In this document: in pieces, positions 8,739-18,514 of the stretch | Layout of the letters: each line of letters opens with the position of its first letter | Position numbering within the stretch: position 1 is the first letter of the stretch | Assembly (NCBI GenBank): GCA_002436085.1 | Contig: DIXT01000027.1 | Location: forward strand, 1 to 64,000 | Length of the DNA: 64,000 nucleotides | Reading direction: 5' to 3' | DNA from: Anaerolineaceae bacterium UBA6073 | GTDB taxonomy: Bacteria; Chloroflexota; Anaerolineae; Anaerolineales; Anaerolineaceae | Program-made: the position numbers and the translations under genes | Notes under the pieces: generated by a model | What the model saw: only the letters and a program-made list of their open reading frames with translations | What the model was told of the DNA's origin: nothing | Database searches by the model: none

Positions 8739-11645
8739 ATGCCCTCAGATAACCTGCGCGTCATCGGCGCGCGCGAACACAACCTCAAGAATATCAGCGT
8801 GGAAATCCCGCGCGATAAATTGGTCGTCCTGACCGGCTTGTCCGGTTCCGGCAAGTCCTCGCTGGCGTTCGACACCATTTTCGCCGAAGGCCAACGCCGC
8901 TACGTGGAATCGCTTTCCGCCTACGCCCGGCAGTTCCTCGGGCAAATGGACAAACCGGACGTCGACGCGATCGAAGGCCTCTCCCCCGCGGTCTCCATTG
9001 ACCAGAAGGGCACCTCGCACAACCCCCGCTCCACGGTCGGCACGGTCACGGAAATTTATGACTACCTGCGCCTCTTGTTCGCCCGCGTCGGCATCCCCCA
9101 CTGTCCGGTGTGCGGCCGGCCGGTGCAGCGCCAGTCCGCGCAGGAAATTGTGGAGACCATCCTCGCCATGCCGGAAGGCAGCCGCCTGCTGATCCTGTCG
9201 CCGGTGGTGCGCGAACGTAAAGGCACCTACCAGGCCGTGTTGGAAGAGATTAGCAAGTCCGGCTTCGTGCGCGCGCGCGTGGACGGCGAAGTGTTCTCGC
9301 TCGACGACAAAATCCAGCTTGACCGCTATAAAAAACACACTATCGAAGCAGTGGTGGACCGCCTGGTCATCAGCAAGCCCGAAACCGAAGATGATGACCT
9401 GGCTATGCGCTCCCGCCTGACCGACTCGGTCGAAACCGCGCTACGATTTGGAGAAGGCTACGTAAGCGTCCAGAACCTGAGCGCGGAACCGCCTGAGGAT
9501 ACGCAATTTTCTGAAAACCTGGCCTGCCCGGAACACGGCTCCATCTTGATTGAGATTGAACCGCGCACTTTCTCGTTCAACACCCCGCACGGCGCCTGCC
9601 CCACCTGTCAGGGACTCGGCAGCCGCGAAGAGATTGATCCCGACCTGCTCATCCCGGATAAGAGCCTCTCATTGCGTGAAGGCGCCATCGCCGCGCTGGA
9701 ATGGTCCAGCCCGCATGAAGAGGGCGGCTATTACTGGCAGATGATCGAGGCGGTCGCCAAAGAAAACCAATTCAGCCTGGATACGCCCATCAACCAGCTT
9801 TCGGAAGAAAACCTGCGCGTCATCCTTTACGGCACAAACGGGCACGAAATCCGGGTGGAATTTGTCGGCAGAAACGGGAGAAAATCCTCATTTAACACCT
9901 CGTTTGAGGGCGTCGTCGGCAACCTTGAACGGCGTTACCGCGAAACGCAGTCGGAATACGTCCGCATGCGCATTTCCGAGTTTATGGGCATCAAGCAGTG
10001 CCCCACTTGCCACGGCAAGCGCCTGCGCAAAGAAGCCCTTGCGGTATTGGTCGAGGATGTCAATATCATTGAGGTAACAAGCTGGCCAGTTAACCGCACG
10101 CTGGCCTGGGTAGACGGACTGGCTTCCGCGGACGCATCCCCGCTTAGTCCCCGCCAGAAAGCCATCGCCGAACGCATCCTTAGGGAGATCCGCGCGCGCC
10201 TCGGCTTTTTGGTGGACGTCGGCCTGGATTACCTGACTCTCGAGCGCAGCGCCAGCACGCTTTCCGGCGGCGAAGCCCAGCGCATCCGCCTGGCGACCCA
10301 AGTGGGCTCCAAGCTTATGGGCGTGCTTTACGTGCTGGATGAGCCCTCCATCGGGCTGCACCCGCGCGATAACCGCCGCCTGCTGGATACCCTGGAGGGT
10401 CTGCGCGACATGGGCAACACCGTTTTGGTGGTGGAACATGATGATGAAACCATCCGCAGCGCGGATTGGGTGATTGACCTGGGACCCGGAGCGGGCGAGC
10501 ACGGCGGCGAGATTGTAGCCGAAGGCACGCCCGAGCAAATCATGGCGGTGCCGGAAAGCCTGACCGGCGCGTATCTTTCCGGTCGGCTTAAGGTACCCGT
10601 CCCCGAGCAGCGCCGCGCCGGGAACGGACAGTCCCTGCGTGTGGTTGGGGCAACTGAAAACAACCTGAAGAACCTGAGCGTGAACATCCCGCTGGGCAAA
10701 TTCGTGTGCATCACCGGCGTATCCGGCTCGGGGAAATCTACCTTGCTGGTGGATGTACTCTACAATACCCTCGCCCGACAGCTCATGAACGCCCACACCC
10801 AACCCGGCGCGCACGACCGCATCGAAGGCTTCCAGCATCTCGATAAGGTGATTAATATCGACCAAACCCCGATCGGGCGCACCCCGCGCTCGAACCCGGC
10901 CACCTACACCGGCATGTTCGACGATATCCGCGACCTGTTTGCCGGGCTGCCGGACGCCAAAATCCGCGGTTACGGCAAGGGGCGCTTCTCTTTCAACGTC
11001 AAGGGCGGGCGCTGTGAAGCCTGCCAGGGTCAGGGCGAGCTAAAAATTGAGATGCAGTTCCTGCCGGATGTGTACGTCCCCTGCGAAGTTTGCCGCGGCA
11101 AGCGCTATAACCACGAGACGCTGCAGGTGCGCTTCAAGGACAAAAGCATCGCGGACATCCTCGACCTCACCGTCGAATCCGCGTTGGAATTCTTCCCCGC
11201 TTTCCCGCGCATCCAGCGCCGGCTGGAGACGCTGCAAGCGGTCGGGCTGGGCTATGTGCGCCTTGGTCAGCCCGCCACCACGCTTTCGGGCGGCGAAGCC
11301 CAGCGCGTCAAGCTCTCCAAGGAGCTTTCCCGCCGCGCCACCGGCAGGACGCTGTACGTCCTGGACGAACCTTCGGTCGGGCTGCACGCCGCGGATGTGC
11401 ACAAACTGATTGAAGTGCTGCAGTCGCTGGTCAACACGGGCAATACCGTCGTGGTGATTGAGCACAACCTGGACATCATCAAGGTCGCGGATTGGGTCAT
11501 TGATTTGGGCCCGGAAGGCGGAGACCGCGGCGGCTACCTGGTAGCGGAAGGCACCCCGGAAGAGCTGTGTCGCAGCGCGGATTCATTCACCGGGCAGTAT
11601 CTGCGCAAGTACGTGCTGGCGCAGCATATGCGCGAGTGCGCGTAA
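8739..11645 (+). CDS. uvrA: Excinuclease ABC subunit A
   Basis: 968 residues, full length. DNA damage recognition ATPase of nucleotide excision repair, working with UvrB and UvrC. Two ABC modules are visible: Walker A GLSGSGKSSLAF near residue 32 and GVSGSGKSTLLV near 660, and two LSGGEAQR signatures (about 506 and 847). Zinc-binding cysteines appear as CPVC, CPTCQG, CPTCHG and CEACQG...CEVCRG. A -10 box lies 23 bp before the start and the leader is short (GGAG at about 8726). uvrB and uvrC are not in the window. Nothing unusual in the protein. Confidence 0.98.
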   Translation: MPSDNLRVIGAREHNLKNISVEIPRDKLVVLTGLSGSGKSSLAFDTIFAEGQRRYVESLSAYARQFLGQMDKPDVDAIEGLSPAVSIDQKGTSHNPRSTVGTVTEIYDYLRLLFARVGIPHCPVCGRPVQRQSAQEIVETILAMPEGSRLLILSPVVRERKGTYQAVLEEISKSGFVRARVDGEVFSLDDKIQLDRYKKHTIEAVVDRLVISKPETEDDDLAMRSRLTDSVETALRFGEGYVSVQNLSAEPPEDTQFSENLACPEHGSILIEIEPRTFSFNTPHGACPTCQGLGSREEIDPDLLIPDKSLSLREGAIAALEWSSPHEEGGYYWQMIEAVAKENQFSLDTPINQLSEENLRVILYGTNGHEIRVEFVGRNGRKSSFNTSFEGVVGNLERRYRETQSEYVRMRISEFMGIKQCPTCHGKRLRKEALAVLVEDVNIIEVTSWPVNRTLAWVDGLASADASPLSPRQKAIAERILREIRARLGFLVDVGLDYLTLERSASTLSGGEAQRIRLATQVGSKLMGVLYVLDEPSIGLHPRDNRRLLDTLEGLRDMGNTVLVVEHDDETIRSADWVIDLGPGAGEHGGEIVAEGTPEQIMAVPESLTGAYLSGRLKVPVPEQRRAGNGQSLRVVGATENNLKNLSVNIPLGKFVCITGVSGSGKSTLLVDVLYNTLARQLMNAHTQPGAHDRIEGFQHLDKVINIDQTPIGRTPRSNPATYTGMFDDIRDLFAGLPDAKIRGYGKGRFSFNVKGGRCEACQGQGELKIEMQFLPDVYVPCEVCRGKRYNHETLQVRFKDKSIADILDLTVESALEFFPAFPRIQRRLETLQAVGLGYVRLGQPATTLSGGEAQRVKLSKELSRRATGRTLYVLDEPSVGLHAADVHKLIEVLQSLVNTGNTVVVIEHNLDIIKVADWVIDLGPEGGDRGGYLVAEGTPEELCRSADSFTGQYLRKYVLAQHMRECA

Positions 11646-11689
11646 CGCCAAGCCCAGGTGTGCGGTTGTTTTTCCGTCATGGAAGCCTG

Positions 11690-12110
11690 CTTCTTTCTTG
11701 AGGGACGAAGCGATCTCCCCGTTAGTTCGTCATCGCTAGCGAAGCAATCTTCTTGTAGATAATAAAGGCAGATTGCCACACACCCTTCGTGTAATATCCA
11801 GTTTCGTGAATTACAAATAGCGGGGGTAATGACGAATCATTTGTCATAACGAGCTAGTGAAGCGATCTCCCTGTTAGCTCGTCATCGCGAGTAACGAAGC
11901 GATCTCCCTGTAGATAATAAAGGCAGATTGCCACACCCCCTTCGTGTAATATCCAGTTTCGTGAATTACAAATAGCGGGGGTTCGCAATGACGAATCGTT
12001 CGTCATAACGAGCTAGCGAAGCGATCTCCCTGCTGGCATTGCCACGTCATCGAGGAACGAAGCGATCTCCCCGTTAGTTCGTCAACGCGAACTTCGCTTC
12101 ATCACGCGGC
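11690..12110. repeat. Intergenic palindromic repeats, near-identical direct copies
   Basis: Non-coding. The unit with CGAAGCGATCTCCCTG occurs several times, and a stretch of about 80 bases (AAAGGCAGATTGCCACAC ... AATAGCGGGGGT) is present twice, at about 11764-11830 and 11919-11985. Same repeat family as elsewhere in the window, here in its CGTCATCGCGAG form. Confidence 0.7.
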
Positions 12111-12189
12111 TGGTAAATCGATCTCACAAGACCTGACGTAAATCGCTCCCAGCGCAATCCAAAACGCTGTCATGCTGAAAATGGTATAC

Positions 12190-12218
12190 TTGACAAAAGC
12201 TGTAAATCACGAATAATT
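12190..12218 (+). promoter_or_regulatory. Promoter of the LysM gene
   Basis: TTGACA at 12190-12195, a 17-bp spacer and ATAATT at 12213-12218, 47 bp before the chosen start. A second -10-like TATACT overlaps the -35 (12185-12190). Confidence 0.55.
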
Positions 12219-12264
12219 GGTTTTAAACAGTCCCTCGCCTGTGCAGGCCGAAAGGAAAACCATC

Positions 12265-12993
12265 ATGGCAAAGAAGAAATCTCAAAGCCCGCTCGCTTCG
12301 TACCGGAGAAAGAAGAAATCCGGAAAAGCGTTTATCGGCATTCTCGCCGGGCTTTTCATCGTCGCCGGTCTGGCGCTCATCGCCCTATGGGCTACCGGCA
12401 ACCTCGCCGGCACCCCGGGTTGGTTCGCGACGAAGACCCCCACCCCGACCCTGACGCTCACCCCCACCCCCGTGACGCCTACCAACACCGCGACGCATAC
12501 CCCGACCATCACCGAAACGCCCACAATCACGCCCACCTTCACCCCCTCCGCGCCGTTCGAATACGTCGTGCAGGAGGACGATAACTGCGCTGTGATTGCG
12601 GAGAAGTTCGACGCCGACGTGGAAGTTATGCTCTACCTGAACAATCTGGACAGCGCCTGCATCATCAACGTCGGACAGACCATTCTGATCCCCGCTCCCG
12701 GGCAGGAACTCCCGACCGCCACCCCGCTGCCCACCGACATCCGCCGCGGCACTGTGATTGACTACAAAGTCCGCTCCGGAGACACTCTGGAAGCCCTGGC
12801 TATCCGATTCAACTCCACCGTGGACAAAATCCTGTACGAGACCAACCGCTGGCGCCGGAGCCAGGGGCTGACCGAGATTAAGGACAGTTCCAACCTCTAT
12901 ATCGGCGACATCCTCAAAATCCCGGTGAACCTGGTGACGCCTGTTCCGACCGCCACCGCGACCCGCACGATGACGCCCTCGCCGACGCCGTAA
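12265..12993 (+). CDS. Membrane-anchored LysM-domain protein
   Basis: 242 residues from the ATG that follows AAAGGAAAACC. Basic N-terminus, one membrane segment (about residues 25-47), a Thr-Pro-rich spacer of about 45 residues, then two LysM-like units: YVVQEDDNCAVIAEKF...NVGQTILIP and YKVRSGDTLEALAIRF...YIGDILKIP. LysM binds N-acetylglucosamine polymers, so it probably tethers to peptidoglycan or another glycan outside the membrane. No catalytic domain follows; it ends in a short Thr-Pro tail. It has its own promoter and a strong terminator. Confidence 0.88.
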   Translation: MAKKKSQSPLASYRRKKKSGKAFIGILAGLFIVAGLALIALWATGNLAGTPGWFATKTPTPTLTLTPTPVTPTNTATHTPTITETPTITPTFTPSAPFEYVVQEDDNCAVIAEKFDADVEVMLYLNNLDSACIINVGQTILIPAPGQELPTATPLPTDIRRGTVIDYKVRSGDTLEALAIRFNSTVDKILYETNRWRRSQGLTEIKDSSNLYIGDILKIPVNLVTPVPTATATRTMTPSPTP

Positions 12994-13014
12994 AAAGCCA
13001 TTTCCTCAGGAATC

Positions 13015-13046
13015 AAAAGGATACGCGCTGCGTATCCTTTTTTCTT
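13015..13046. terminator. Bidirectional terminator after the LysM gene
   Basis: Stem AAAAGGATACGC / GCGTATCCTTTT (13015-13026 and 13030-13041) with a three-base loop and a T-run. A-rich flanks let it also end the leftward gene at 13068. Confidence 0.85.
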
Positions 13047-13067
13047 TTCATTGCGCCTGAGAGCGGG

Positions 13068-13595
13068 CTATTCGTGCTTGTTCTTCAGTGTGTCCAATTC
13101 AGGCAGGATGTCGTACTCGCGGATCACCTCGAGGTCATGTTCAAGGAAATAGTTCAGCAGGACGCGTAAAAGAATAATCGTGAAAAGGACAATTATGGAG
13201 GAGAATGTCGGTGATACCGCCAGACGCAAAATATCAGACGCCATCGCAAATTCCAGACTGAGGCTGAGTTTATGTCCGAGCCTCAAGCGGATGGCTTCAG
13301 AACCTTTAATCTGGTTAACCAAAGATCTATCCATTATGCGCCGCATGTAACTGGCCAATGCATGCACTGCCCCGGTTACAATCACAAACACCGCGGCAAC
13401 TTCGCAAAACAGCGCTGAATACCCGATTAGCTTCAACAATAATTCTTCATGCGGAAGGTGGGTTTCAACAGGCCCAACCGGATTTTTAAGTCCGGTTGTG
13501 AGAATGAGAATCAAACCGATGATCAACAAAGTGGGCAGGTAATACCCTGCGAGCTTTGCTAACAGAGATCGATTGGAGTGTTGCTGTTCAGACAT
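13068..13595 (-). CDS. DUF1622 family membrane protein
   Basis: 175 residues with three hydrophobic segments (about 18-36, 55-80, 130-152). The central block RLRLGHKLSLSLEFAMASDI followed by a TFSSIIVLFTIILLRVLLNYFL helix is the DUF1622 signature. The function of this family is not known. The C-terminal tail is acidic and soluble. It lies 19 bp downstream of the leftward Gfo/Idh oxidoreductase gene and may be co-transcribed with it. Confidence 0.8.
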   Translation of the reverse strand: MSEQQHSNRSLLAKLAGYYLPTLLIIGLILILTTGLKNPVGPVETHLPHEELLLKLIGYSALFCEVAAVFVIVTGAVHALASYMRRIMDRSLVNQIKGSEAIRLRLGHKLSLSLEFAMASDILRLAVSPTFSSIIVLFTIILLRVLLNYFLEHDLEVIREYDILPELDTLKNKHE

Positions 13596-13614
13596 GCTTT
13601 ACCTCATATATCAA

Positions 13615-14652
13615 TTACTGTGGGGATAAGGAAACCAATCTACCGCCATCAATCGCAGATTGGAAGAGCGCTTCAATCACTACCAGATTCTTAACTGAGT
13701 CCGCCAGAGGGAATAAGGGGGCTTCCCGGCTCGCAACGACATTGTAAAAATGCTCGATCATCTTTTCATAGGCATTTTCGCGTTTGTAGCTAAGCTTTTT
13801 GATCTCGCCGTCTTTGGCGAGGTAAGCTTGGCTGATTTCTGCCTTTGCGCCAAAAGGATCTACTACATCCAACACGCCCTCAGTGCCAATAACGCGCGTG
13901 TGCTGCTGCCTGCTGGCATTCAGGGCGACATCAAATCGGCCGAATACCTGGTCACCAAAATCCAACGTCGCTGAAACCTGCAGGTCCACGCCGGTGTTCC
14001 CCTGGTAGCTGAGCGCCTGCACGCGCCGGGGTTCACGCCCCACAAGGATCCGCTGTAGATCAATGCAGTAACACCCAAGGTCATACAGCGCGCCGCCGCC
14101 CAGGCCGGCATTTAAGCGGATGTCATCAGGATTTGTCAGCGGAAAACTCATGCTGCTCTGAATAATCCGCAGCTTTCCCAGTGCGCCTTTGCGCACAATT
14201 TCGAGCATCTGTGCCAGGCGCGCGTGGTAGCGATACATAAATGCTTCCATCAGCACCACGGATTTCTCCAACGCGGTACTGACCATCAGCTGGGCTTCGT
14301 CAGCGTTCACGGCGAAAGGCTTCTCAACCAGCACGTGTTTGCCGGCTTCCATCGCGCGGATAGCCCAGCCGCTGTGCTCGCTGTTGGGCAAAGGAATATA
14401 TACCGCCTGAATGTTCGGGTCGCTGAGGAGTTCTTCGTAAGAACCGTAAGCTTTGGGGATTTCGTTTTCCCGCACGAATTCCGCCGCGCGCGTCAGGTCG
14501 CGGCTGGCAACAGCGATAACGCTGTTATGTTTGCTCGCTTTGATTGCAGGAATAACGGATTTGGCAGCAATCCGGGCTGTGCCAAGAATTCCCCAATTCA
14601 TCCCGGATTTATTCAAGAATGAAGAATTGGGTATTGAAGATATTAAATCCAT
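13615..14652 (-). CDS. Gfo/Idh/MocA family NAD(P)-dependent oxidoreductase
   Basis: 345 residues. The N-terminal Rossmann fold reads NWGILGTARIAAKSVIPAI. The conserved EKPF stretch appears as GKHVLVEKPFAVN with the family's active-site lysine, followed by the C-terminal alpha/beta domain (GGGALYDLGCYCIDLQRI). Such enzymes oxidise or reduce sugars, inositols or dihydrodiols; the substrate is not identifiable. The start at 14652 is preferred because AGAGGTGGC lies upstream, although Met18 (14601) begins right at the Rossmann fold. An upstream region of 340 bp without a gene separates it from the divergent carbamoyltransferase genes. Confidence 0.88.
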   Translation of the reverse strand: MDLISSIPNSSFLNKSGMNWGILGTARIAAKSVIPAIKASKHNSVIAVASRDLTRAAEFVRENEIPKAYGSYEELLSDPNIQAVYIPLPNSEHSGWAIRAMEAGKHVLVEKPFAVNADEAQLMVSTALEKSVVLMEAFMYRYHARLAQMLEIVRKGALGKLRIIQSSMSFPLTNPDDIRLNAGLGGGALYDLGCYCIDLQRILVGREPRRVQALSYQGNTGVDLQVSATLDFGDQVFGRFDVALNASRQQHTRVIGTEGVLDVVDPFGAKAEISQAYLAKDGEIKKLSYKRENAYEKMIEHFYNVVASREAPLFPLADSVKNLVVIEALFQSAIDGGRLVSLSPQ

Positions 14653-14993
14653 TTGCCACCTCTTTTTCTAAAAAAAAACACCATCTCAATCCAAAATAAT
14701 TATACCCCGCCAACAAAGAAATCCAAGCCGCGGATTTGCGCGCAGCAAGGTTGGTTTTCCGCCGTTCTTTGCCCGAAATATGGGGAAAATAACGCGAATA
14801 ATTGCCAGCTGTCCGGATGAGATTTATAATATCTCTCATGATTGCGCGTTTTCTGGTTCAGGATACAGGTCGTCCTCATTTCCTGTGCCTGCTGGAGAGC
14901 CGCTCGAGCCCCCAAATGTTTTTACATGCGTCGGGAGTAACGATTTAATCTCACCCAATTTTTCATAAAGACCAACGAGTTAAAGGAGAAATT

Positions 14994-15947
14994 ATGCGTA
15001 GTTTTAGTGGTCGGGACATCTTATCGCTGAAAGATTTTGAGCGGAACGAGTTTTTCAGGATATTTGAAGTTGCTGAAGAGCTGGAGCCGATTGCCCGCTC
15101 ACGGCGAAATACGGACTTGCTGGCAGAAAAGACGCTGGTCACCGCCTTCTATCAACCCAGCACGCGCACCCGCCTGGCGCACGAGGCTGCTATGCACCGC
15201 CTAGGCGGTCATGTGACCGGCTTCTCGGACGCCAAGATGACGCGCGCCGGTGACTTCTATCAGGAGTCCATCAAAGACACGGTGAAGATGCTGGAGTATT
15301 ACGGCGACGTCATCGTCATGCGCCACTTCCAACAGGGCGCGCCGCACGAAGCCGCCAAATGGGCTTCCATCCCGATTATCAACGGCGGTGACGGCTGGGG
15401 CGAACACCCGACCCAGATTCTCACGGACCTCTACACCGTGCTGCGCGAGAAAGGCCGCATCGATGGTCTCAAGTGGCTGGCGGTCGGGGATATGCGCATG
15501 CGCACCATGCACTCCCTGGCCTACGCGCTGACCCAGTTCGACTGCCCCATCACTTTCGTCGCCCCTCCGGACATGTCCTTGCTGCCGGAGTTCAAGGAAG
15601 AATTGCGCGGATTCAGCCTGGTTTTTAAGGAAGCTGAGCATGTGGAGCAGGCAATTGCCGATGCCGATGTCATCCTGGTGGAGCCGGTCGTGCAGCCCGA
15701 TTACACCAAGTCCCGGGATGAACGCGGCAAAGAGGTGGCTCTGACCCCGGACAACTACAAGATTACCCGCGAGCTGCTCGCCAATAAAGCCAAGCCCGAC
15801 GCCATCCTGCTGCACTCCCTGCCGCGCATGGATGAAATCCCCACAGACGTGGACATTACGCGCTGGTCGCGCTACTGGCAGGAAGCCTTTAACGGGGTCG
15901 TGATGCGCATGGCGCTGCTGGCTTTAGTGCTGGGCAAGATGGAATAA
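14994..15947 (+). CDS. Aspartate carbamoyltransferase-like protein with altered substrate site
   Basis: 317 residues, the length and fold order of a PyrB catalytic chain. Carbamoyl-phosphate motifs are present: STRTR (56-60), MRHFQQG (109-115), HPTQ (138-141) and RTMHSL (170-175). However, the mobile loop that in E. coli PyrB carries Ser80 and Lys84 (SLGKKGETL) reads TRAGDFYQESI here, with no lysine. The TRVQ block, whose Arg229 and Gln231 bind aspartate, reads VEPVVQ (229-234), and HPLPR is HSLPR. A carbamoyltransferase acting on another amine is therefore likely (inference). TTAAAGGAG supports the start. It is followed 46 bp later by a YgeW-like gene and then ygeY. Confidence 0.85.
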   Translation: MRSFSGRDILSLKDFERNEFFRIFEVAEELEPIARSRRNTDLLAEKTLVTAFYQPSTRTRLAHEAAMHRLGGHVTGFSDAKMTRAGDFYQESIKDTVKMLEYYGDVIVMRHFQQGAPHEAAKWASIPIINGGDGWGEHPTQILTDLYTVLREKGRIDGLKWLAVGDMRMRTMHSLAYALTQFDCPITFVAPPDMSLLPEFKEELRGFSLVFKEAEHVEQAIADADVILVEPVVQPDYTKSRDERGKEVALTPDNYKITRELLANKAKPDAILLHSLPRMDEIPTDVDITRWSRYWQEAFNGVVMRMALLALVLGKME

Positions 15948-15993
15948 GCGCGAAAGCTAATCTAAACGAGAGATATTTATAAAGGAGAGCATT

Positions 15994-16974
15994 ATGCAGA
16001 CGTTTTTACATGGAAGAGATTTGATTGGCGATCTTGATTTCAGCAAAGAGGAAGTGGAGACTGTTCTGGACGTCGCCTGGGACCTCAAACGCAAGCGCGC
16101 GCTGAACGAACCCCATGCGTACCTGCGCGACAAAGTGCTGGCGATGCTCTTCTTCTTCAGCAGCACGCGCACGCGCGGCTCCTTTGAAGCCGGTATTTCC
16201 CAATTAGGCGGGCACGCGGGCTTCATTGAGAGCAAGTCCACCCAAATCGCCCACGGGGATACCCCCAAGGAAATCGGCGAAATCTTCGGCCGCTATTATG
16301 ACGGCATTGCCATCCGCCACTGCGACTGGGAAGTCGGCAACGCCTACATCAATGCCGTCGCCGAAGCCTCACGCGTCCCCGTCCTGAATATGCAGTGCGA
16401 CATTTACCACCCCTTCCAGTGCCTGGCGGACCTGATGACGATTATGGAGAAAAAAGGCCGCGATCTGCGCAAGAAGAAGATCGTCGTTTCCTGGGCGTAC
16501 GCGGCATCGTACCTCAAGCCAATCTCCGTCCCGCAGTCGCTCATCCTGCAGATGCCGCGCTTTGGGCTGGACGTCACCCTATCCTACCCGGAAGAATTCC
16601 GTCTGATGCCGGAAATCGAGCAGCAGGCGCGCGACGAAGCCAAAAAAAGCGGTACGTCCTTTGAAATTGTGCACGATATGGACGAGGGCATGAAAGACGC
16701 CGACATCATCTACGCCAAATCCTGGGGGCCGCTGCTCACCACCGCGGACGGCGCCGAAGGTAAACGCATCCAGGATTCCTACAAGTCCTGGCTCATGGAC
16801 GAGCGCCGCCTGGCTCTGGCCAAGGAAGACGCTATCTACATGCACCCCTTACCCGCGGACAGGAACATCGAAGTGACCGATGCTGTTCTGGACGGAGCGC
16901 ACTCGGTGGTCTTTGACGAAGCGGAAAACCGCTTGCACGCGCAAAAAGCGGTTATGGCGCTCACCATGTCCTGA
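15994..16974 (+). CDS. ygeW: YgeW-like carbamoyltransferase
   Basis: 326 residues, shorter than E. coli YgeW (about 396). Carbamoyl-phosphate motif STRTR at 57-61. Strong resemblance to YgeW in KSTQIAHGDTPKE, NMQCDIYHPFQCLADL, VSWAYAASYLKPISVPQ and DADIIYAKSWGP. The second-substrate block is MHPLPADRN where ornithine enzymes and YgeW have HCLP. YgeW belongs to the knotted transcarbamoylases linked to purine or diaminopropionate breakdown; the natural substrate remains uncertain. Good GGAG site. It sits between an ATCase-like gene and ygeY with a terminator after it, suggesting a two-gene transcript with the ATCase-like gene. Confidence 0.85.
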   Translation: MQTFLHGRDLIGDLDFSKEEVETVLDVAWDLKRKRALNEPHAYLRDKVLAMLFFFSSTRTRGSFEAGISQLGGHAGFIESKSTQIAHGDTPKEIGEIFGRYYDGIAIRHCDWEVGNAYINAVAEASRVPVLNMQCDIYHPFQCLADLMTIMEKKGRDLRKKKIVVSWAYAASYLKPISVPQSLILQMPRFGLDVTLSYPEEFRLMPEIEQQARDEAKKSGTSFEIVHDMDEGMKDADIIYAKSWGPLLTTADGAEGKRIQDSYKSWLMDERRLALAKEDAIYMHPLPADRNIEVTDAVLDGAHSVVFDEAENRLHAQKAVMALTMS

Positions 16975-16997
16975 TTTTTCGGGCAGAAAGTTAAACC

Positions 16998-17024
16998 GGG
17001 CGGGCTAAAACCCGCCCTTTTTTA
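16998..17024 (+). terminator. Terminator after the YgeW-like gene
   Basis: GGGCGGG / CCCGCCC stem with loop CTAAAA, then TTTTTTATT. Confidence 0.9.
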
Positions 17025-17248
17025 TTGACAGCGGATTTGCCTGCCCAGAAGAGATCCCTTGCTGCTCCCTCATTTCCCACGACTAAATCGCATCACGCGC
17101 CAGGCTCACCCGGCAGACGGAACGACCGGCGTTGTATGTTATCATTGCCCATGCGGCTGGTAGACTGCAGGCCATGTCGCCCTGGAAATCTGCCGGGAAA
17201 TTTACGGTATTTTTTTGAGCGTTTACACTTTAAGGAGCGGCTTCACGC

Positions 17249-18496
17249 ATGAATCTTGTTCAGGAAATTAAAACAAAAGTCGAAGAGAACAAAAGCGAGA
17301 TTATCCAGTTCCTGCGCGATATTTGCGCCATCCCCTCGATGGACTCTCTGATCGGCCCTGTCGGAGAACGCATTCAGGCCGAGATGATCAAACTGGGCTA
17401 TGAAGAAGTGCGCTTCGATAAGATGGGCAACACTTTCGGACGCATCGGCAGCGGTCCGCGGGTTCTGCTATATGATTCGCATATCGATACGGTCGGCGTC
17501 GGCGATATCAGCAATTGGGACTGGGATCCATTCGTCGGCAAGGTGGAAGATGGCAATTTGTACGCCCGCGGCGCCTGCGACGAAAAAGGCAGCACTCCGG
17601 GCATGATTTACGGACTGGCGATCGCCCGGGACCTCGGCCTGCTGGATGGTTACACAGTCTATTATTTTGGCAACATGGAAGAATGGTGCGACGGCATCGC
17701 CCCTAACGCCTTCGTGGAAGTGGACCCCCACGTGAAGCCCGATTTTGTCGTGATTGGCGAGCCCACTAAAATGAACGTCTACCGCGGGCACAAAGGCCGC
17801 ATTGAGTTGAAAATCGTCGCCACAGGCCGCTCGGCGCACGCCGCCACGCACTATCTGGGGGATAACGCGGTCTACAAGATGCACGCGCTCATCTCCGAAA
17901 TTCAGGAGCTGGACCGGCGCATGCGTTTTGGCATGTTCAGCCACCCGGTGCTCGGTCACGCATCCATCACCGTCACCGACGCGTTTGCCCGCACGAATTC
18001 GCTGAATGCTGTCCCCAACCTGTTTACCATTTTCCTTGACCACCGCCTCACCCTCAGCGAGTCGCGCGAAACGGCTCTGAAAACCGTCCAGGGGTTGATC
18101 GCCGATTACATGCGGGAGGAGATTACCGTCGAGGAGCTGTACTACGACACGCCCTCCTACACCGGTTTCACCTTCCCGCTGGATAAATTCTTTCCGGCCT
18201 GGTTCGCGGAAGATTCGCATCCTTTCGTGCAGGCAGGGCAGCGCACCATCAAGGATATCTGGGGGGTCAGCCGCCCCTCCGGGACCTGGGATTTTTCCAC
18301 TAACGGGACCTATTGGGCGGGCAAAGCCAACATCCCCTCGATTGGTTTCGGTCCTGGGAACGAGGTTGACGCACACACAATTAACGAGCATGTTGCGCTG
18401 CAGGATGTAGTGGACTCCACGGCCTTTTACGCGCTGCTGCCAAAGAATCTGAGCGATATCATCGATTACTATAAGCAGTTCGCGAGCATGAAGTAA
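17249..18496 (+). CDS. ygeY: YgeY-family M20 metallohydrolase
   Basis: 415 residues. Zn-dependent amidohydrolase or peptidase of family M20 (ArgE/DapE fold). Metal and catalytic residues are visible: DSHIDTV (His and Asp), RGACDEKGSTPG, and the Glu pair in GNMEEWCDG, then GEPTKM, with the dimerisation domain from about residue 180. The wording closely follows the YgeY group linked to selenium-dependent purine metabolism. It is downstream of the YgeW-like gene but after a terminator, so it has its own start; AAGGAGCGG precedes the ATG. Probable role: cleavage of a carbamoyl or acyl amino acid in the same catabolic route (inference). Confidence 0.9.
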   Translation: MNLVQEIKTKVEENKSEIIQFLRDICAIPSMDSLIGPVGERIQAEMIKLGYEEVRFDKMGNTFGRIGSGPRVLLYDSHIDTVGVGDISNWDWDPFVGKVEDGNLYARGACDEKGSTPGMIYGLAIARDLGLLDGYTVYYFGNMEEWCDGIAPNAFVEVDPHVKPDFVVIGEPTKMNVYRGHKGRIELKIVATGRSAHAATHYLGDNAVYKMHALISEIQELDRRMRFGMFSHPVLGHASITVTDAFARTNSLNAVPNLFTIFLDHRLTLSESRETALKTVQGLIADYMREEITVEELYYDTPSYTGFTFPLDKFFPAWFAEDSHPFVQAGQRTIKDIWGVSRPSGTWDFSTNGTYWAGKANIPSIGFGPGNEVDAHTINEHVALQDVVDSTAFYALLPKNLSDIIDYYKQFASMK

Positions 18497-18514
18497 ACCG
18501 TCTCCGTAAACATG

